DNA of 64,000 nucleotides from Rhizobium sp. BK196 (GCF_014193255.1 NZ_JACHZB010000008.1:124001-188000); one strand, 5' to 3'; shown: positions 16,370 to 26,701, counted from the stretch's first letter. Made by a program: numbers and translations. Notes: generated by a model not told the origin, from the sequence alone.

Positions 16370-17395
16370 TCAACTCTGGGGCGCGGCGCCTGTCGAGGCT
16401 CTGACGATCAGCTCGGTCTTCCAGAGTTCCTGCTCAGGGAAGGAACCCGCCTGCTTGACTGTGCCGATGAGCCGCTGCGCGATGCGCACGCCGGCGGCCC
16501 GCAGTGACGAACGCGTCGTCGTCAGCGGCACGGAGAAATTTTCCGGCTTTAAGAGCGGCAGCACGTCGTCATGGGCGATCAGCGATATGTCCTCGCCGAG
16601 TTTCAGCCCGGCCTGATTGACCGCTCGGATTGCGCCAAGAGCCAGAACCGTGCTGGAGCATAAAATGGCAGTCGGCCGCTCGGCAAGCTGCAGGAAGCGC
16701 TCCATGGCGATCAGCCCTTCTTCATCCGACATCACAGTATGGCTCGTGCAGTCCTCCGCAAGCTCGAGCCCGCGTTCGTCGAGCGCCGCAATGAGGCCGT
16801 TCCTGCGGCGAATGGCGAAATCGAGATGCGCCGGCCCGTTCATCAGCGCAAAGCGCGTATGGCCAAGCTGCAGGAGAAGCCTCGCCGCCTCGTAGAAAGC
16901 TGCCTCATTGTCAATATCGAGATAAGGATAGTCCGGCTCCGAACCGAAGGAGCGTCCATGCACTACGAAGGGCATGGAGAGGGACTTCAGCATGGCGAGC
17001 CGCGGGTCGTGGCCGCGCATATAGGCTACGAAAAGCGCATCCACATTGCCGCTTATCGCCAGGCGCCGCAGCGCTGCGACCTCATCGTCGGGGTCTGCCG
17101 GCATGATGACGAAGTGAAAGTCGTGGCGCACCGCTTCCTCGCCGAGGCCGGCCAGGAATTCGCCGAAATGCACGTCCGACTGATGACCGGGCGCTGTCGG
17201 CATGACGAGGCCAATCGAACCGGCCTTGCCGGTGGCAAGTCGCTGGGCGGCCTTGTTGGGTCGGTATCCGGTTTCCTTGACTGCCCGGAGCACGCGTTCC
17301 CGGGTCGCCTCGCTGACTTCGGGATAGCCGTTAAGCGCGCGGCTCACAGTTGTCTGCGAAAGCCCCAGCAATTCCGATAGCTGTTTGAGATTCAC
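16370..17395 (-). CDS. aglR: AglR, LacI-family repressor of the alpha-glucoside operon
   Basis: 341 residues. An N-terminal LacI helix-turn-helix (LKQLSELLGLSQTTVSRALN, then GYPEVSEATRERV) is followed by a periplasmic-binding-protein-like effector domain (GSIGLVMPTAPGHQSD, VDALFVAYMRGHDPRL, ILCSSTVLALGAIRA). It is divergent from aglE across a 297-bp region holding two AAAGCGCTTT-centred palindromes, the expected LacI/GalR operator type. In S. meliloti the orthologous locus is induced by sucrose, maltose and trehalose and controlled by AglR. Confidence 0.92.
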   Translation of the reverse strand: MNLKQLSELLGLSQTTVSRALNGYPEVSEATRERVLRAVKETGYRPNKAAQRLATGKAGSIGLVMPTAPGHQSDVHFGEFLAGLGEEAVRHDFHFVIMPADPDDEVAALRRLAISGNVDALFVAYMRGHDPRLAMLKSLSMPFVVHGRSFGSEPDYPYLDIDNEAAFYEAARLLLQLGHTRFALMNGPAHLDFAIRRRNGLIAALDERGLELAEDCTSHTVMSDEEGLIAMERFLQLAERPTAILCSSTVLALGAIRAVNQAGLKLGEDISLIAHDDVLPLLKPENFSVPLTTTRSSLRAAGVRIAQRLIGTVKQAGSFPEQELWKTELIVRASTGAAPQS

Positions 17396-17463
17396 CTGCT
17401 ATGCTTCCTCCCGGCCTGCCCTGTGGCCGTCAAAATAGTGGTCGCCGCCTCCCAATGGCTTCC

Positions 17464-17473
17464 AAAGCGCTTT
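17464..17473. promoter_or_regulatory. LacI-type operator half-region near aglR (AAAGCGCTTT)
   Basis: Perfect 10-bp palindrome AAAGCGCTTT with the central CG of LacI-family operators, 70 bases upstream of the aglR start. It shares its core with the site at 17625. The two centres are 161-163 bp apart, which would permit looping and autoregulation. Confidence 0.7.
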
Positions 17474-17624
17474 AAAATATGTAGCATCTGCTGCGCTTGA
17501 CTCAAGAAAAATCGCTCCATATTCCCACATTACGCCTTGCTGCAGCGCGATACGACGGCGGTACTCCCGCTGTTTTCGCAAAATGGCTTGACTTCATTCG
17601 GCTGAAAGTGAATGAGTTGCGTTG

Positions 17625-17638
17625 TCAAAGCGCTTTGA
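17625..17638. promoter_or_regulatory. LacI-type operator upstream of aglE (TCAAAGCGCTTTGA)
   Basis: Perfect 14-bp palindrome with central CG, 55 bases before the aglE start codon. It is the most likely AglR site repressing the agl operon. A TTGACT hexamer at 17588-17593 lies upstream and could be the -35 box, although no good -10 is visible. Confidence 0.75.
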
Positions 17639-17692
17639 AATTTCCTTTGAATGAAATTCTGCGCTATCGGATTGTGATGGGAGGTTGATCAC

Positions 17693-19054
17693 ATGAAAAA
17701 GTCATTCTTGATGGGTGTTGCACTTGCTGCGCTTTTTGCCGGCGCTGCGTCGGCCGCGGATTTGAAGTTTCCGCCGGGCCAGGACTCCAAGTTCAACTGG
17801 AAAAGCTATGATGACTTCAAGTCTGCCCATGCCGACCTGAAGGGACAGCCTCTGACGATCTTCGGCCCGTGGCGCGGTGAAGACGAAGCCTTCTTCCAGA
17901 GCATCCTCGCCTACTTCGTCGAGGCGACCGGCATCGACGCCAAGTATTCTTCCTCTGAAAACTACGAACAGCAGATTGTCATCGATACACAGGCAGGCTC
18001 GCCTCCGAATATTGCCATCCTGCCGCAGCCGGGTCTGTTGGCCGATCTCGCCGGCAAGGGCTATCTGACGCCGCTCGGCGACGATACCTCCAAGTGGGTC
18101 AAGGACAATTACGGCGCCGGCGACAGCTGGGTCGGCTATGGCACTTACAAGGGCAAGGATGGCAAGGAAGCCTTCTATGCATTCCCGTACAAAGCCGATG
18201 TGAAGTCGCTCGTCTGGTACGTGCCGGAAAACTTCCAGGAAGCCGGCTACAAGGTTCCGACGACCATGGAAGAGCTGCACGCTCTGACCGACCAGATCGT
18301 CAAGGACGGCGGTGTCCCCTGGTGCATCGGCCTCGGTTCAGGCGGCGCAACCGGCTGGCCGGCGACCGACTGGGTCGAAGACATCATGCTGCGTACCCAG
18401 AAGCCTGACGTCTACGACAAGTGGACCACCAACGAAGTGAAGTTCACCGATCCGGCCGTCGTTGCCGCGATCGACGAATTCGGCAAGTTCGCCAAGAACG
18501 AAAAGTATGTCGACGGCGGCGTTGCGGCCGTTGCTTCGACCGACTTCCGCGACAGCCCGAAGGGCCTCTTCGCTGTTCCGCCGAAGTGCTACCTGCACCA
18601 CCAGGCTTCGTTCATCCCGTCCTTCTTCCCTGAGGGAACGAAGCTCGGCACCGATGCCGACTTCTTCTACATGCCGACCTATGCTGCACATGCCGATCTG
18701 GGCAAGCCGGTTCTGGGTGCAGGCACGCTCGTTACCATCGCCAAGGATTCTCCGACGGCTCGCGCCTTCGTCGACTTCCTGAAGACGCCCGTTGCTCATG
18801 AGCTCTGGATGGCGCAGTCGAGCTTCCTGACCCCCTACAAGGGCGTCAACGTCGATGCATACGCTAACGAGCAGATGAAGAAGGAAGGTGAGATCCTGAC
18901 CTCGGCTACCACCTTCCGCTTCGACGGTTCTGACCTGATGCCCGGCAAGATCGGCGCCGGCGCCTTCTGGACCGGCATGGTCGACTTCGTCGGCGGCAAG
19001 TCCGCTCAGGACGCTGCAGCAGAAATCCAGAGCGCCTGGGACGGCATCAAGTAA
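17693..19054 (+). CDS. aglE: AglE, alpha-glucoside ABC transporter substrate-binding protein
   Basis: 453 residues. A cleavable signal peptide (KKSFLMGVALAALFAGAASA) is followed by a family-1 sugar-binding protein (LTIFGPWRGEDEAFFQSILA, PNIAILPQPGLLADLAGKGY, TTFRFDGSDLMPGKIG). It binds sucrose, maltose or trehalose in the periplasm and delivers them to AglF/AglG. GGGAGG precedes the ATG. First gene of the operon; its stop is followed by two strong hairpins that probably raise its transcript level above that of the permeases. Confidence 0.94.
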   Translation: MKKSFLMGVALAALFAGAASAADLKFPPGQDSKFNWKSYDDFKSAHADLKGQPLTIFGPWRGEDEAFFQSILAYFVEATGIDAKYSSSENYEQQIVIDTQAGSPPNIAILPQPGLLADLAGKGYLTPLGDDTSKWVKDNYGAGDSWVGYGTYKGKDGKEAFYAFPYKADVKSLVWYVPENFQEAGYKVPTTMEELHALTDQIVKDGGVPWCIGLGSGGATGWPATDWVEDIMLRTQKPDVYDKWTTNEVKFTDPAVVAAIDEFGKFAKNEKYVDGGVAAVASTDFRDSPKGLFAVPPKCYLHHQASFIPSFFPEGTKLGTDADFFYMPTYAAHADLGKPVLGAGTLVTIAKDSPTARAFVDFLKTPVAHELWMAQSSFLTPYKGVNVDAYANEQMKKEGEILTSATTFRFDGSDLMPGKIGAGAFWTGMVDFVGGKSAQDAAAEIQSAWDGIK

Positions 19055-19068
19055 TCTCATGACAATCC

Positions 19069-19131
19069 ATGCCGCCGGGTAACCGGCGGCATCACCGGAA
19101 TGAGCGGCCGGGCTCCAGAGGGGGAGCCCGG
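19069..19131 (+). other. Two tandem intercistronic hairpins between aglE and aglF
   Basis: ATGCCGCCGG/CCGGCGGCAT around GTAA (19069-19092) and CCGGGCTCC/GGAGCCCGG around AGAGGG (19108-19131). Neither has a U-tract. This is the usual arrangement that stabilises the binding-protein message or partly attenuates transcription into the permease genes. Confidence 0.65.
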
Positions 19132-19225
19132 TTGTGCCGGATCCTGTGGTCAAACACATCAGCTCTATTGACGATATCCGGCGTTAACCCTTCAGAATAA
19201 GACAGGGAAGCAGGGGAGGGACGAA

Positions 19226-20239
19226 ATGCTGTCGCAGATAGTGTCCGCTTTGGGCGTCGTGGTCGTCGCCGTTTTCGCGTGCTCGGCCTATTTCTTTTTC
19301 TCGAATAAGATCCTCGATCTCGCCTTGCCGGTGAAGGACGGCGATATCCGTCAGGCCTCGCGCAATCTGAACCGGCGCGCGATGATCCGCCCCTGGCTAT
19401 TTCTCTTCCCGGCGCTCTTCCTGCTGATCGTCTACCTTGTCTATCCTGTTGTCGCGACCTTCATCCTGTCCTTTTACGACCGGTCGGGCAATGAGTTCGT
19501 GGGCGCGACCAATTACTTGTGGGCCTTGAACGATCGCGAATTCCGCCAGTCGATCTTCAACAACATTCTATGGCTTGCAGTCGTGCCAGCTGCCTGCACC
19601 TTCTTCGGCCTCGTCATCGCCGTCATGACCGACCGCATCTGGTGGGGCAATATCGCCAAGAGCATCGTCTTCATGCCGATGGCGATCTCCTTCGTCGGTG
19701 CTTCCGTCATCTGGAAGTTCATCTATGAGTATCGCGGCGGCAACGATGTGCAGATCGGCCTCCTGAACGCCATCGTGCAGACTTTCGGCGGCACGCCGCA
19801 GGTCTGGATCTCTGTTCCCTTCTGGAACAACTTCTTCCTGATGGTGATCCTGATCTGGATCCAGACCGGTTTTGCCATGGTCATTCTCTCGGCAGCACTG
19901 CGCGGCATCCCGGAAGAGACGATCGAGGCCGCTGTCATCGATGGCGCCAATGGCTGGCAGATCTTCTGGCGCATCATGGTGCCGCAGATCTGGGGCACGA
20001 TCGCCGTCGTCTGGACGACGATCACCATCCTTGTCCTAAAGGTCTTCGATATTGTGCTCACCATGACCAACGGCCAGTGGCAGACCATGGTGCTGGCGAA
20101 CCTGATGTTCAACTGGCTGTTCCGCGGCGGCGGCGATTCCGGCCGAAGCGCCGTCATCGCCATCATCATCATGCTCGCCGTCACGCCGATCATGGTGTGG
20201 AACGTGCGCCGCGCCAACGCTGAGCTGAGGGGGCGCTGA
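19226..20239 (+). CDS. aglF: AglF, alpha-glucoside ABC transporter permease
   Basis: 337 residues. It is a MalF-type permease with the cytoplasmic EAA loop (IPEETIEAAVIDGANGWQIF, then WRIMVPQIWGTIAVVW) that docks on the ATPase. It has an additional N-terminal hydrophobic helix (VSALGVVVVAVFACSAYFFF) before the basic linker and the usual six segments. GGGGAGGG precedes ATG 19226. It is followed after one base by aglG, with which it forms the membrane channel. Confidence 0.94.
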   Translation: MLSQIVSALGVVVVAVFACSAYFFFSNKILDLALPVKDGDIRQASRNLNRRAMIRPWLFLFPALFLLIVYLVYPVVATFILSFYDRSGNEFVGATNYLWALNDREFRQSIFNNILWLAVVPAACTFFGLVIAVMTDRIWWGNIAKSIVFMPMAISFVGASVIWKFIYEYRGGNDVQIGLLNAIVQTFGGTPQVWISVPFWNNFFLMVILIWIQTGFAMVILSAALRGIPEETIEAAVIDGANGWQIFWRIMVPQIWGTIAVVWTTITILVLKVFDIVLTMTNGQWQTMVLANLMFNWLFRGGGDSGRSAVIAIIIMLAVTPIMVWNVRRANAELRGR

Positions 20240-20240
20240 G

Positions 20241-21404
20241 ATGACGACCGCTGCACGTTACTTCAAGATTGGCCCCGCCCGTCTTTTCGTCCACTTCTGT
20301 GTTCTCGTCATCGTCATCGTCTGGCTGGTGCCCACACTCGGCATCTTCGTCAGTGCGCTCCGCGACAGGGACCAGATCACTGTTTCCGGCTGGTGGACCG
20401 CCTTTGCCGGCTCCACGCAGACGGTGGCCGCGCGCCTCGGCACCCCCGATCAGGCAAAGCAGGAAGGCGATATCTACGTCATCACGGGCAATGTGCTGGC
20501 CGATCAGGCTGGTCGCTCGGTCAAGGCCTTCGGCGTACGTGTGCAGCAGCCTTCGGCTTTCGAGGCCGGTCAGACCGCCGACCTCGGCGAGGGCGAAAGC
20601 TTGCTCATCAACAGCGACGGCAGCTACCGCTACATGAAGAATGTCGCCTTTTCGCCCGATGAACGTCCGCGCCGCATCTATGTCGCGGCATCGGCTCCGC
20701 CGGAATTCACGCTCGCGAATTATAAGACCGTTCTGACGAGCGAGGGTATCGGCCAGTCCTTCATCAACTCTCTGACCGTGACCATTCCGGCGACCATCAT
20801 CCCGATCCTGATCGCCGCTTTTGCCGCCTACGCGCTGAGCTGGATGGAGTTTCCGGGCCGCGCACTGCTGATTGCACTCGTCGTCGGCCTCATCGTCGTG
20901 CCGCTGCAGATGTCGCTCATCCCGCTCCTGCGCCTCTATAACGAGATCGGCACCGCGATCGGTCAGCCGTCGAAGACCTATCCCGGCATCTGGCTGGCGC
21001 ACACCGCCTTCGGCATGCCGCTCGCCATCTATCTCCTGCGGGCCTATATTGCCGGCCTGCCGAAGGAGATCATCGAATCCGCCCGCGTCGACGGCGCGAG
21101 CGACTTCGAGATCTTCACCCGCATCGTTTTGCCTCTGTCCTTCCCCGCGCTCGCATCCTTCGCGATCTTCCAGTTCCTGTGGGTGTGGAACGACCTGCTC
21201 GTTGCCATGGTCTTCCTCGGCACCGACAAGGACCACCTCGTGCTGACCGGGGCGCTGAACGCGCTGCTCGGTTCGCGTGGTGGCAATTGGGAAATCCTGA
21301 CGGCGTCCGCTTTCGTCACCATCATCATACCGCTGCTCGTCTTCTTTTCGCTGCAGCGTTATCTGGTGCGCGGCCTGCTGGCTGGGTCGGTCAAGGGAGG
21401 CTGA
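20241..21404 (+). CDS. aglG: AglG, alpha-glucoside ABC transporter permease with periplasmic insertion
   Basis: 387 residues, about 100 more than a typical MalG-type permease. Helix 1 (FVHFCVLVIVIVWLVPTLGI) leads into GWWTAF. About 95 extra residues (roughly 57-152, strand-rich, including LLINSDGSYRY) precede the standard FTLANYKTVL segment and the remaining helices. The EAA loop is intact (LPKEIIESARVDGASDFEIF). The extra segment faces the periplasm by topology and may contact AglE. Large AglG size is also known from S. meliloti, so it is a family trait and not a local fusion. Confidence 0.93.
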   Translation: MTTAARYFKIGPARLFVHFCVLVIVIVWLVPTLGIFVSALRDRDQITVSGWWTAFAGSTQTVAARLGTPDQAKQEGDIYVITGNVLADQAGRSVKAFGVRVQQPSAFEAGQTADLGEGESLLINSDGSYRYMKNVAFSPDERPRRIYVAASAPPEFTLANYKTVLTSEGIGQSFINSLTVTIPATIIPILIAAFAAYALSWMEFPGRALLIALVVGLIVVPLQMSLIPLLRLYNEIGTAIGQPSKTYPGIWLAHTAFGMPLAIYLLRAYIAGLPKEIIESARVDGASDFEIFTRIVLPLSFPALASFAIFQFLWVWNDLLVAMVFLGTDKDHLVLTGALNALLGSRGGNWEILTASAFVTIIIPLLVFFSLQRYLVRGLLAGSVKGG

Positions 21405-21439
21405 TCCATCCCAAGACGCAATTTCAAACAGGATATTCC

Positions 21440-23092
21440 ATGAGTCTGGCTTCCCAATCCAATCTGACCGCCGACAAGGACTGGTGGCGCGGCGCGGTGA
21501 TCTATCAGATCTATCCGCGCTCCTACCAGGATTCGAACGGCGACGGCATCGGCGACCTGAAGGGCATCACCGCCCGCCTGCCGCATGTGGCAAGCCTCGG
21601 CGCCGATGCGATCTGGATTTCGCCCTTCTTCACATCGCCGATGCGCGATTTCGGCTATGACGTCTCCGATTACGAAAACGTCGATGCGATCTTCGGAACG
21701 CTGATCGATTTCGACACGCTGATAGCGGAAGCCCATCGCCTCGGCATCAAGGTGATGATCGATCTCGTCATCTCGCACTCCTCCGACCAGCACCCCTGGT
21801 TCGTCGAAAGCCGCACGAGCAAGACCAACGCCAAGGCCGACTGGTATGTCTGGGCCGATGCCAAGCCGGACGGCACGCCGCCGAACAACTGGCTGTCGAT
21901 CTTCGGCGGCTCCGCATGGGCGTGGGATCCGACGCGCATGCAATATTACATGCACAACTTCCTGACCTCGCAGCCGGATATGAACCTGCATAATCCGGAG
22001 GTTCAGGATCGCCTTCTCGATGTCGTCCGCTTCTGGCTGAAACGCGGCGTCGACGGTTTCCGTCTCGATACGATCAACTTCTACTTCCACGACAAGCTGT
22101 TGCGCGATAACCCGGCACTTGCACCGGAACGTCGCAACGCGTCGACTGCTCCTGCCGTGAACCCCTATAATTTCCAGGAGCACCTCTACGACAAGAACCG
22201 CCCGGAAAACCTCGAATTCCTGAAGCGCTTCCGCGCGGTACTGGAAGAGTTCCCGGCTATTGCCGCCGTCGGCGAAGTGGGCGATAGCCAGCGCGGCCTC
22301 GAAATCGTCGGCGAATACACCTCCGGCAATGACAAGATGCACATGTGCTACGCCTTCGAATTCCTGGCGCCCGATCCGCTCACGCCTGAGCGCGTCGAGG
22401 AAGTCATGAAGGATTTCGGTGCGGCCGCTCCCGATGGCTGGGCCTGCTGGGCCTTCTCGAACCATGACGTGATGCGCCATGTCAGCCGCTGGGGTTCGCT
22501 GGTCGCCGATCACGATGCCTTTGCCAAGCTCTATGCCTCGTTGCTGATGACGCTGCGTGGTTCTGTCTGCCTCTATCAGGGCGAGGAGCTTGCCCTCACC
22601 GAAGCCGATCTCGCCTATCAGGACCTGCAGGATCCCTACGGCATCCAGTTCTGGCCGGAGTTCAAGGGGCGTGACGGTTGCCGCACGCCGATGGTCTGGG
22701 ACAGCCAGGTTGCCCAGGGCGGTTTCTCGACCGTGAAACCCTGGCTGCCGGTCCCGGTCGAGCACATCCTGCGCGCCGTCAGCGTGCAGCAGGGCGACGA
22801 GAATTCCGTGCTCGAGCACTACCGCCGCTTCATCGCCTTCCGCAAGCAGCATCCGGCCTTCGCCAAAGGCGAGATCGAGTTCGAGGATCCGCAGGGCGAT
22901 GCGCTGATCTTCACGCGCGAACACGGCAATGAGACGCTGCTCTGCATCTTCAACATGGGACCGGCAGAAACCAGTGTCACCCTGCCGGCAGGCGAGTGGC
23001 AGGCTTTGGCGGGGCACGGCTTTAACAGCAACAATTACGGCGACAGGATCGATATTCCGGCCTGGGGGGCGTATTTCGCCCGCCTCGCTTAG
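21440..23092 (+). CDS. aglA: AglA, cytoplasmic alpha-glucosidase (GH13)
   Basis: 550 residues from ATG 21440, matching the known AglA size; the longer open frame back to 21179 lies inside aglG and is rejected. It has the GH13 (beta/alpha)8 motifs: VIYQIYPRSYQDSNGDGIGD at the start, DLVISHSSDQHPWF, nucleophile Asp210 in DGFRLDT, acid/base Glu279 in VGEVGD, and Asp343 in FSNHDV. It hydrolyses imported sucrose, maltose or related alpha-glucosides to glucose for the Entner-Doudoroff enzymes encoded downstream. There is no signal peptide, so it acts in the cytosol. Confidence 0.95.
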   Translation: MSLASQSNLTADKDWWRGAVIYQIYPRSYQDSNGDGIGDLKGITARLPHVASLGADAIWISPFFTSPMRDFGYDVSDYENVDAIFGTLIDFDTLIAEAHRLGIKVMIDLVISHSSDQHPWFVESRTSKTNAKADWYVWADAKPDGTPPNNWLSIFGGSAWAWDPTRMQYYMHNFLTSQPDMNLHNPEVQDRLLDVVRFWLKRGVDGFRLDTINFYFHDKLLRDNPALAPERRNASTAPAVNPYNFQEHLYDKNRPENLEFLKRFRAVLEEFPAIAAVGEVGDSQRGLEIVGEYTSGNDKMHMCYAFEFLAPDPLTPERVEEVMKDFGAAAPDGWACWAFSNHDVMRHVSRWGSLVADHDAFAKLYASLLMTLRGSVCLYQGEELALTEADLAYQDLQDPYGIQFWPEFKGRDGCRTPMVWDSQVAQGGFSTVKPWLPVPVEHILRAVSVQQGDENSVLEHYRRFIAFRKQHPAFAKGEIEFEDPQGDALIFTREHGNETLLCIFNMGPAETSVTLPAGEWQALAGHGFNSNNYGDRIDIPAWGAYFARLA

Positions 23093-23112
23093 GATCAGGA
23101 GGGGAGAGGAAA

Positions 23113-24204
<1,092 letters not shown>

Positions 24205-24318
24205 CCATCCATTTTTGGTGGAATCCTTCTTCTTGAGGCTGTGGAGGGGGAGGATTCTCACTTTCTGTTAAACATGCAGTGCTAGCCTTTTCTCATCAAG
24301 ACTGAGGGGACTAAGGCT

Positions 24319-24732
24319 ATGGCCGCATCGAATCCGACACCTCCTAAATCGCACTTCCTGGCGAAGGAAGAATCTTTCATGTACGACCGCGAATCGCGGT
24401 TCAAGATGGAAGACACGATGAACGCCGCGCGCATTGAATATACGGAAAAGGGCGTCATGCATGCCGCCTCGCGCCGCTGCGATATCGTCCGTATCTCGAT
24501 GAGCAGTGCGATCCTCGCGATCCTCACGCAGTACACGCTGCCGAAGCAGTTCTACTTGGATATTCCGGATGCCCGCATCACCAAGGTGGGCTGCCTGCTG
24601 ATGAAGACCTTCCCGAACAACACGATCGAGGTTCGCTTCCTGCGCCTGCTGACGCAGAAGGAGCTGAACAAGATCTTCGTCTACAGCACGCACCCGGCTC
24701 ACAAGGATTACGTCCTCGATATCCGCGCGTAA
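24319..24732 (+). CDS. PilZ-like small protein, degenerate
   Basis: 137 residues with an unstructured N-terminus, then a basic, strand-rich domain: an Arg-rich stretch (YDRESRFKMEDTMNAARIEY), CDIVRISMSSAILAIL, LPKQFYLDIPDARITKVGCL and NTIEVRFLRLL. The order of strands and the D/C-I-x-S block recall PilZ domains that sense cyclic di-GMP. The RxxxR and D/NxSxxG binding residues are not intact, so ligand binding is doubtful. It is separated from aglK by 114 bases and has its own terminator, so it is probably a single-gene unit. Function unknown. Confidence 0.6.
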   Translation: MAASNPTPPKSHFLAKEESFMYDRESRFKMEDTMNAARIEYTEKGVMHAASRRCDIVRISMSSAILAILTQYTLPKQFYLDIPDARITKVGCLLMKTFPNNTIEVRFLRLLTQKELNKIFVYSTHPAHKDYVLDIRA

Positions 24733-24756
24733 CAGTCTCGCGTCTCGCTGGATATG

Positions 24757-24785
24757 AAAACCCGCGGTTTCGGCCGCGGGTTTTT
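24757..24785. terminator. Bidirectional terminator between the PilZ-like gene and edd
   Basis: AAAACCCGCGG / CCGCGGGTTTT (11-bp stem, loop TTTCGG) followed by TTTTTCTTT on the plus strand and four Ts on the minus strand. It can end both the PilZ-like transcript and the converging zwf-pgl-edd transcript. Confidence 0.88.
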
Positions 24786-24806
24786 CTTTGCATCGATGAG
24801 GAGATG

Positions 24807-26633
24807 TCAGTGGGCGTGGAAAAGCACGCTGGCACCCTGGTCGGAAGGCCCGACCGCGTGACGGAACGGCGCGAAAAGCTCGCGGCCCATGCCGAATTCA
24901 TTGTCTGAAAGATCGATTGTCGCAGGCTCGCGCTCGGCCATGTCGGCGGCATCGACGAGAACTTCGAGCGTACCCCTGATTGCGTCGAGACGAATGATAT
25001 CGCCGTCCTTGATGCGGGCGATCGGGCCGCCGTCGACGGCTTCGGGCGTGACATGGATTGCCGCCGGAACCTTGCCGGAAGCACCGGACATGCGGCCGTC
25101 GGTCAGCAACGCCACGCGGAAACCGCGGTCCTGCAGCACACCGAGCGGTGGGGTTAGCTTATGCAGTTCCGGCATGCCGTTGGCCTTCGGTCCCTGGAAG
25201 CGCACGACGGCGACGAAATCGCGGTTGAGCTTGCCTTCCCTGAAGGCGTCCTGCAGCTCCTGCTGGCTATGGAACACGATGGCCGGCGCCTCGATGATAT
25301 GGCGCTCCGCCTTGACGGCGGAGATCTTGATGACCGCCTTGCCGAGATTGCCGCGCAGCATCTTCAAGCCGCCATTCGCCTGGAAGGGCGTCTCGATGCT
25401 GGCGAGTACCTTCGGATCGTGGCTCTTTTCCGGCGAGGGCTGGCGCACGACCGCGCCGTTTTCGCCGAGCTGAGCATCGACAGTATAGGCTTCGAGACCC
25501 TGGCCGAAGACGGTGCGCACGTCGTCATGCACCAGGCCTTGCTTCAACAGTTCCTTGATGAGGAAGCCCATGCCGCCGGCTGCCTGGAAATGGTTCACGT
25601 CGGCAAGCCCGTTCGGATAGACACGGGCAAGCAGCGGCACCAGTTCCGAAAGCTCGGCAATATCCTGCCAGGTCAGCACGATGCCGCCGGCGCGCGCCAT
25701 GGCGACGAGATGCATCGTGTGGTTCGTCGAACCACCCGTCGCATGCAGGCCGACGACGCCGTTGACGATCGAGCGTTCGTCGATCATCTCGCCGGCCGGC
25801 GTGAACTCGTTGCCGAGAGCGGTAATGGCAAGCGCCCGCTTGGCGGCTTCGCGCGTCAGCGCCTCGCGCAGCGGTGTGCCGGGATTGATGAAGGAGGAGC
25901 CGGGCATATGAAAGCCCATGATCTCCATCAGCATCTGGTTGGAATTGGCCGTGCCGTAGAAGGTGCAGGTGCCCGGGCCGTGATAGGACTTGGATTCGGC
26001 TTCCAGCAATTCCGCACGTCCGACCTTGCCCTCGGCGAAGAGCTGACGCACGCGCGACTTCTCGTCGTTCGGCAGGCCCGAAGTCATCGGTCCGGCCGGG
26101 ATGAATATCGCCGGCAGATGGCCGAAAGAAAGAGCGGCAATGACGAGACCGGGCACGATCTTGTCGCAGACGCCGAGGAAGAGCGCCGCATCGAACATGT
26201 TGTGCGACAGGCCGACACCGGCCGCCATGGCAATCAGGTCGCGTGAGAAGAGCGAAAGCTCCATGCCCGGCTGGCCCTGGGTGACGCCGTCGCACATGGC
26301 GGGCACGCCGCCGGCAACCTGGGCAATACCACCCGCCTGCGCTGCCGCCTCGCGAATGATCGCCGGATAGGTCTCGAACGGCTGATGGGCCGAGAGCATG
26401 TCATTATAGGCGGTGATGATGCCGAGATTGGGTACGCGGTCTCCCGCCAGCGCGTCCTTCTCGGCGGGGGAACAGATGGCAAAGCCGTGGGCGAGGTTGG
26501 CGCAGCCGAGAACCGAGCGGTTGACGCCTTGAGAGGCGGCAGCGCGCAGGCGCTCCAGATAGCGCTCGCGGGTCGGCTTCGAGCGTTCGACAATGCGATT
26601 CGTAATCGCAGCAATGCGTGCGTGAGCGGACAT
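24807..26633 (-). CDS. edd: Edd, 6-phosphogluconate dehydratase
   Basis: 608 residues, normal for the family. IlvD/Edd landmarks: LGCANLAHGFAICSPAEK, NLGIITAYNDMLSAHQPF, PAMCDGVTQGQPGMELSLFS, FLGVCDKIVPGLVIAAL, HATGGSTNHTMHLVAMA and LLTDGRMSGASGKVPAAIH. The conserved cysteines would hold the iron-sulfur cluster. It dehydrates 6-phosphogluconate to KDPG, the committed step of the Entner-Doudoroff pathway. It is the last of three genes in the zwf-pgl-edd operon; the KDPG aldolase gene is not in the window. Confidence 0.96.
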   Translation of the reverse strand: MSAHARIAAITNRIVERSKPTRERYLERLRAAASQGVNRSVLGCANLAHGFAICSPAEKDALAGDRVPNLGIITAYNDMLSAHQPFETYPAIIREAAAQAGGIAQVAGGVPAMCDGVTQGQPGMELSLFSRDLIAMAAGVGLSHNMFDAALFLGVCDKIVPGLVIAALSFGHLPAIFIPAGPMTSGLPNDEKSRVRQLFAEGKVGRAELLEAESKSYHGPGTCTFYGTANSNQMLMEIMGFHMPGSSFINPGTPLREALTREAAKRALAITALGNEFTPAGEMIDERSIVNGVVGLHATGGSTNHTMHLVAMARAGGIVLTWQDIAELSELVPLLARVYPNGLADVNHFQAAGGMGFLIKELLKQGLVHDDVRTVFGQGLEAYTVDAQLGENGAVVRQPSPEKSHDPKVLASIETPFQANGGLKMLRGNLGKAVIKISAVKAERHIIEAPAIVFHSQQELQDAFREGKLNRDFVAVVRFQGPKANGMPELHKLTPPLGVLQDRGFRVALLTDGRMSGASGKVPAAIHVTPEAVDGGPIARIKDGDIIRLDAIRGTLEVLVDAADMAEREPATIDLSDNEFGMGRELFAPFRHAVGPSDQGASVLFHAH

Positions 26634-26701
26634 GGAAAATCCCTGCCTTGTTCTGGTTCGTCTCTGTCTGTTCGCCGGCTCCGGCGGCCTCTCAGGCCGT
26701 G

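Noticed and set aside
21179..21439. Longer in-frame start for aglA inside aglG
   Set aside because: The extension overlaps the end of aglG and would place 87 unrelated residues before a canonical GH13 start at 21440.
21359..23017. 552-codon minus-strand frame within aglA
   Set aside because: Shadow of a clear GH13 alpha-glucosidase.
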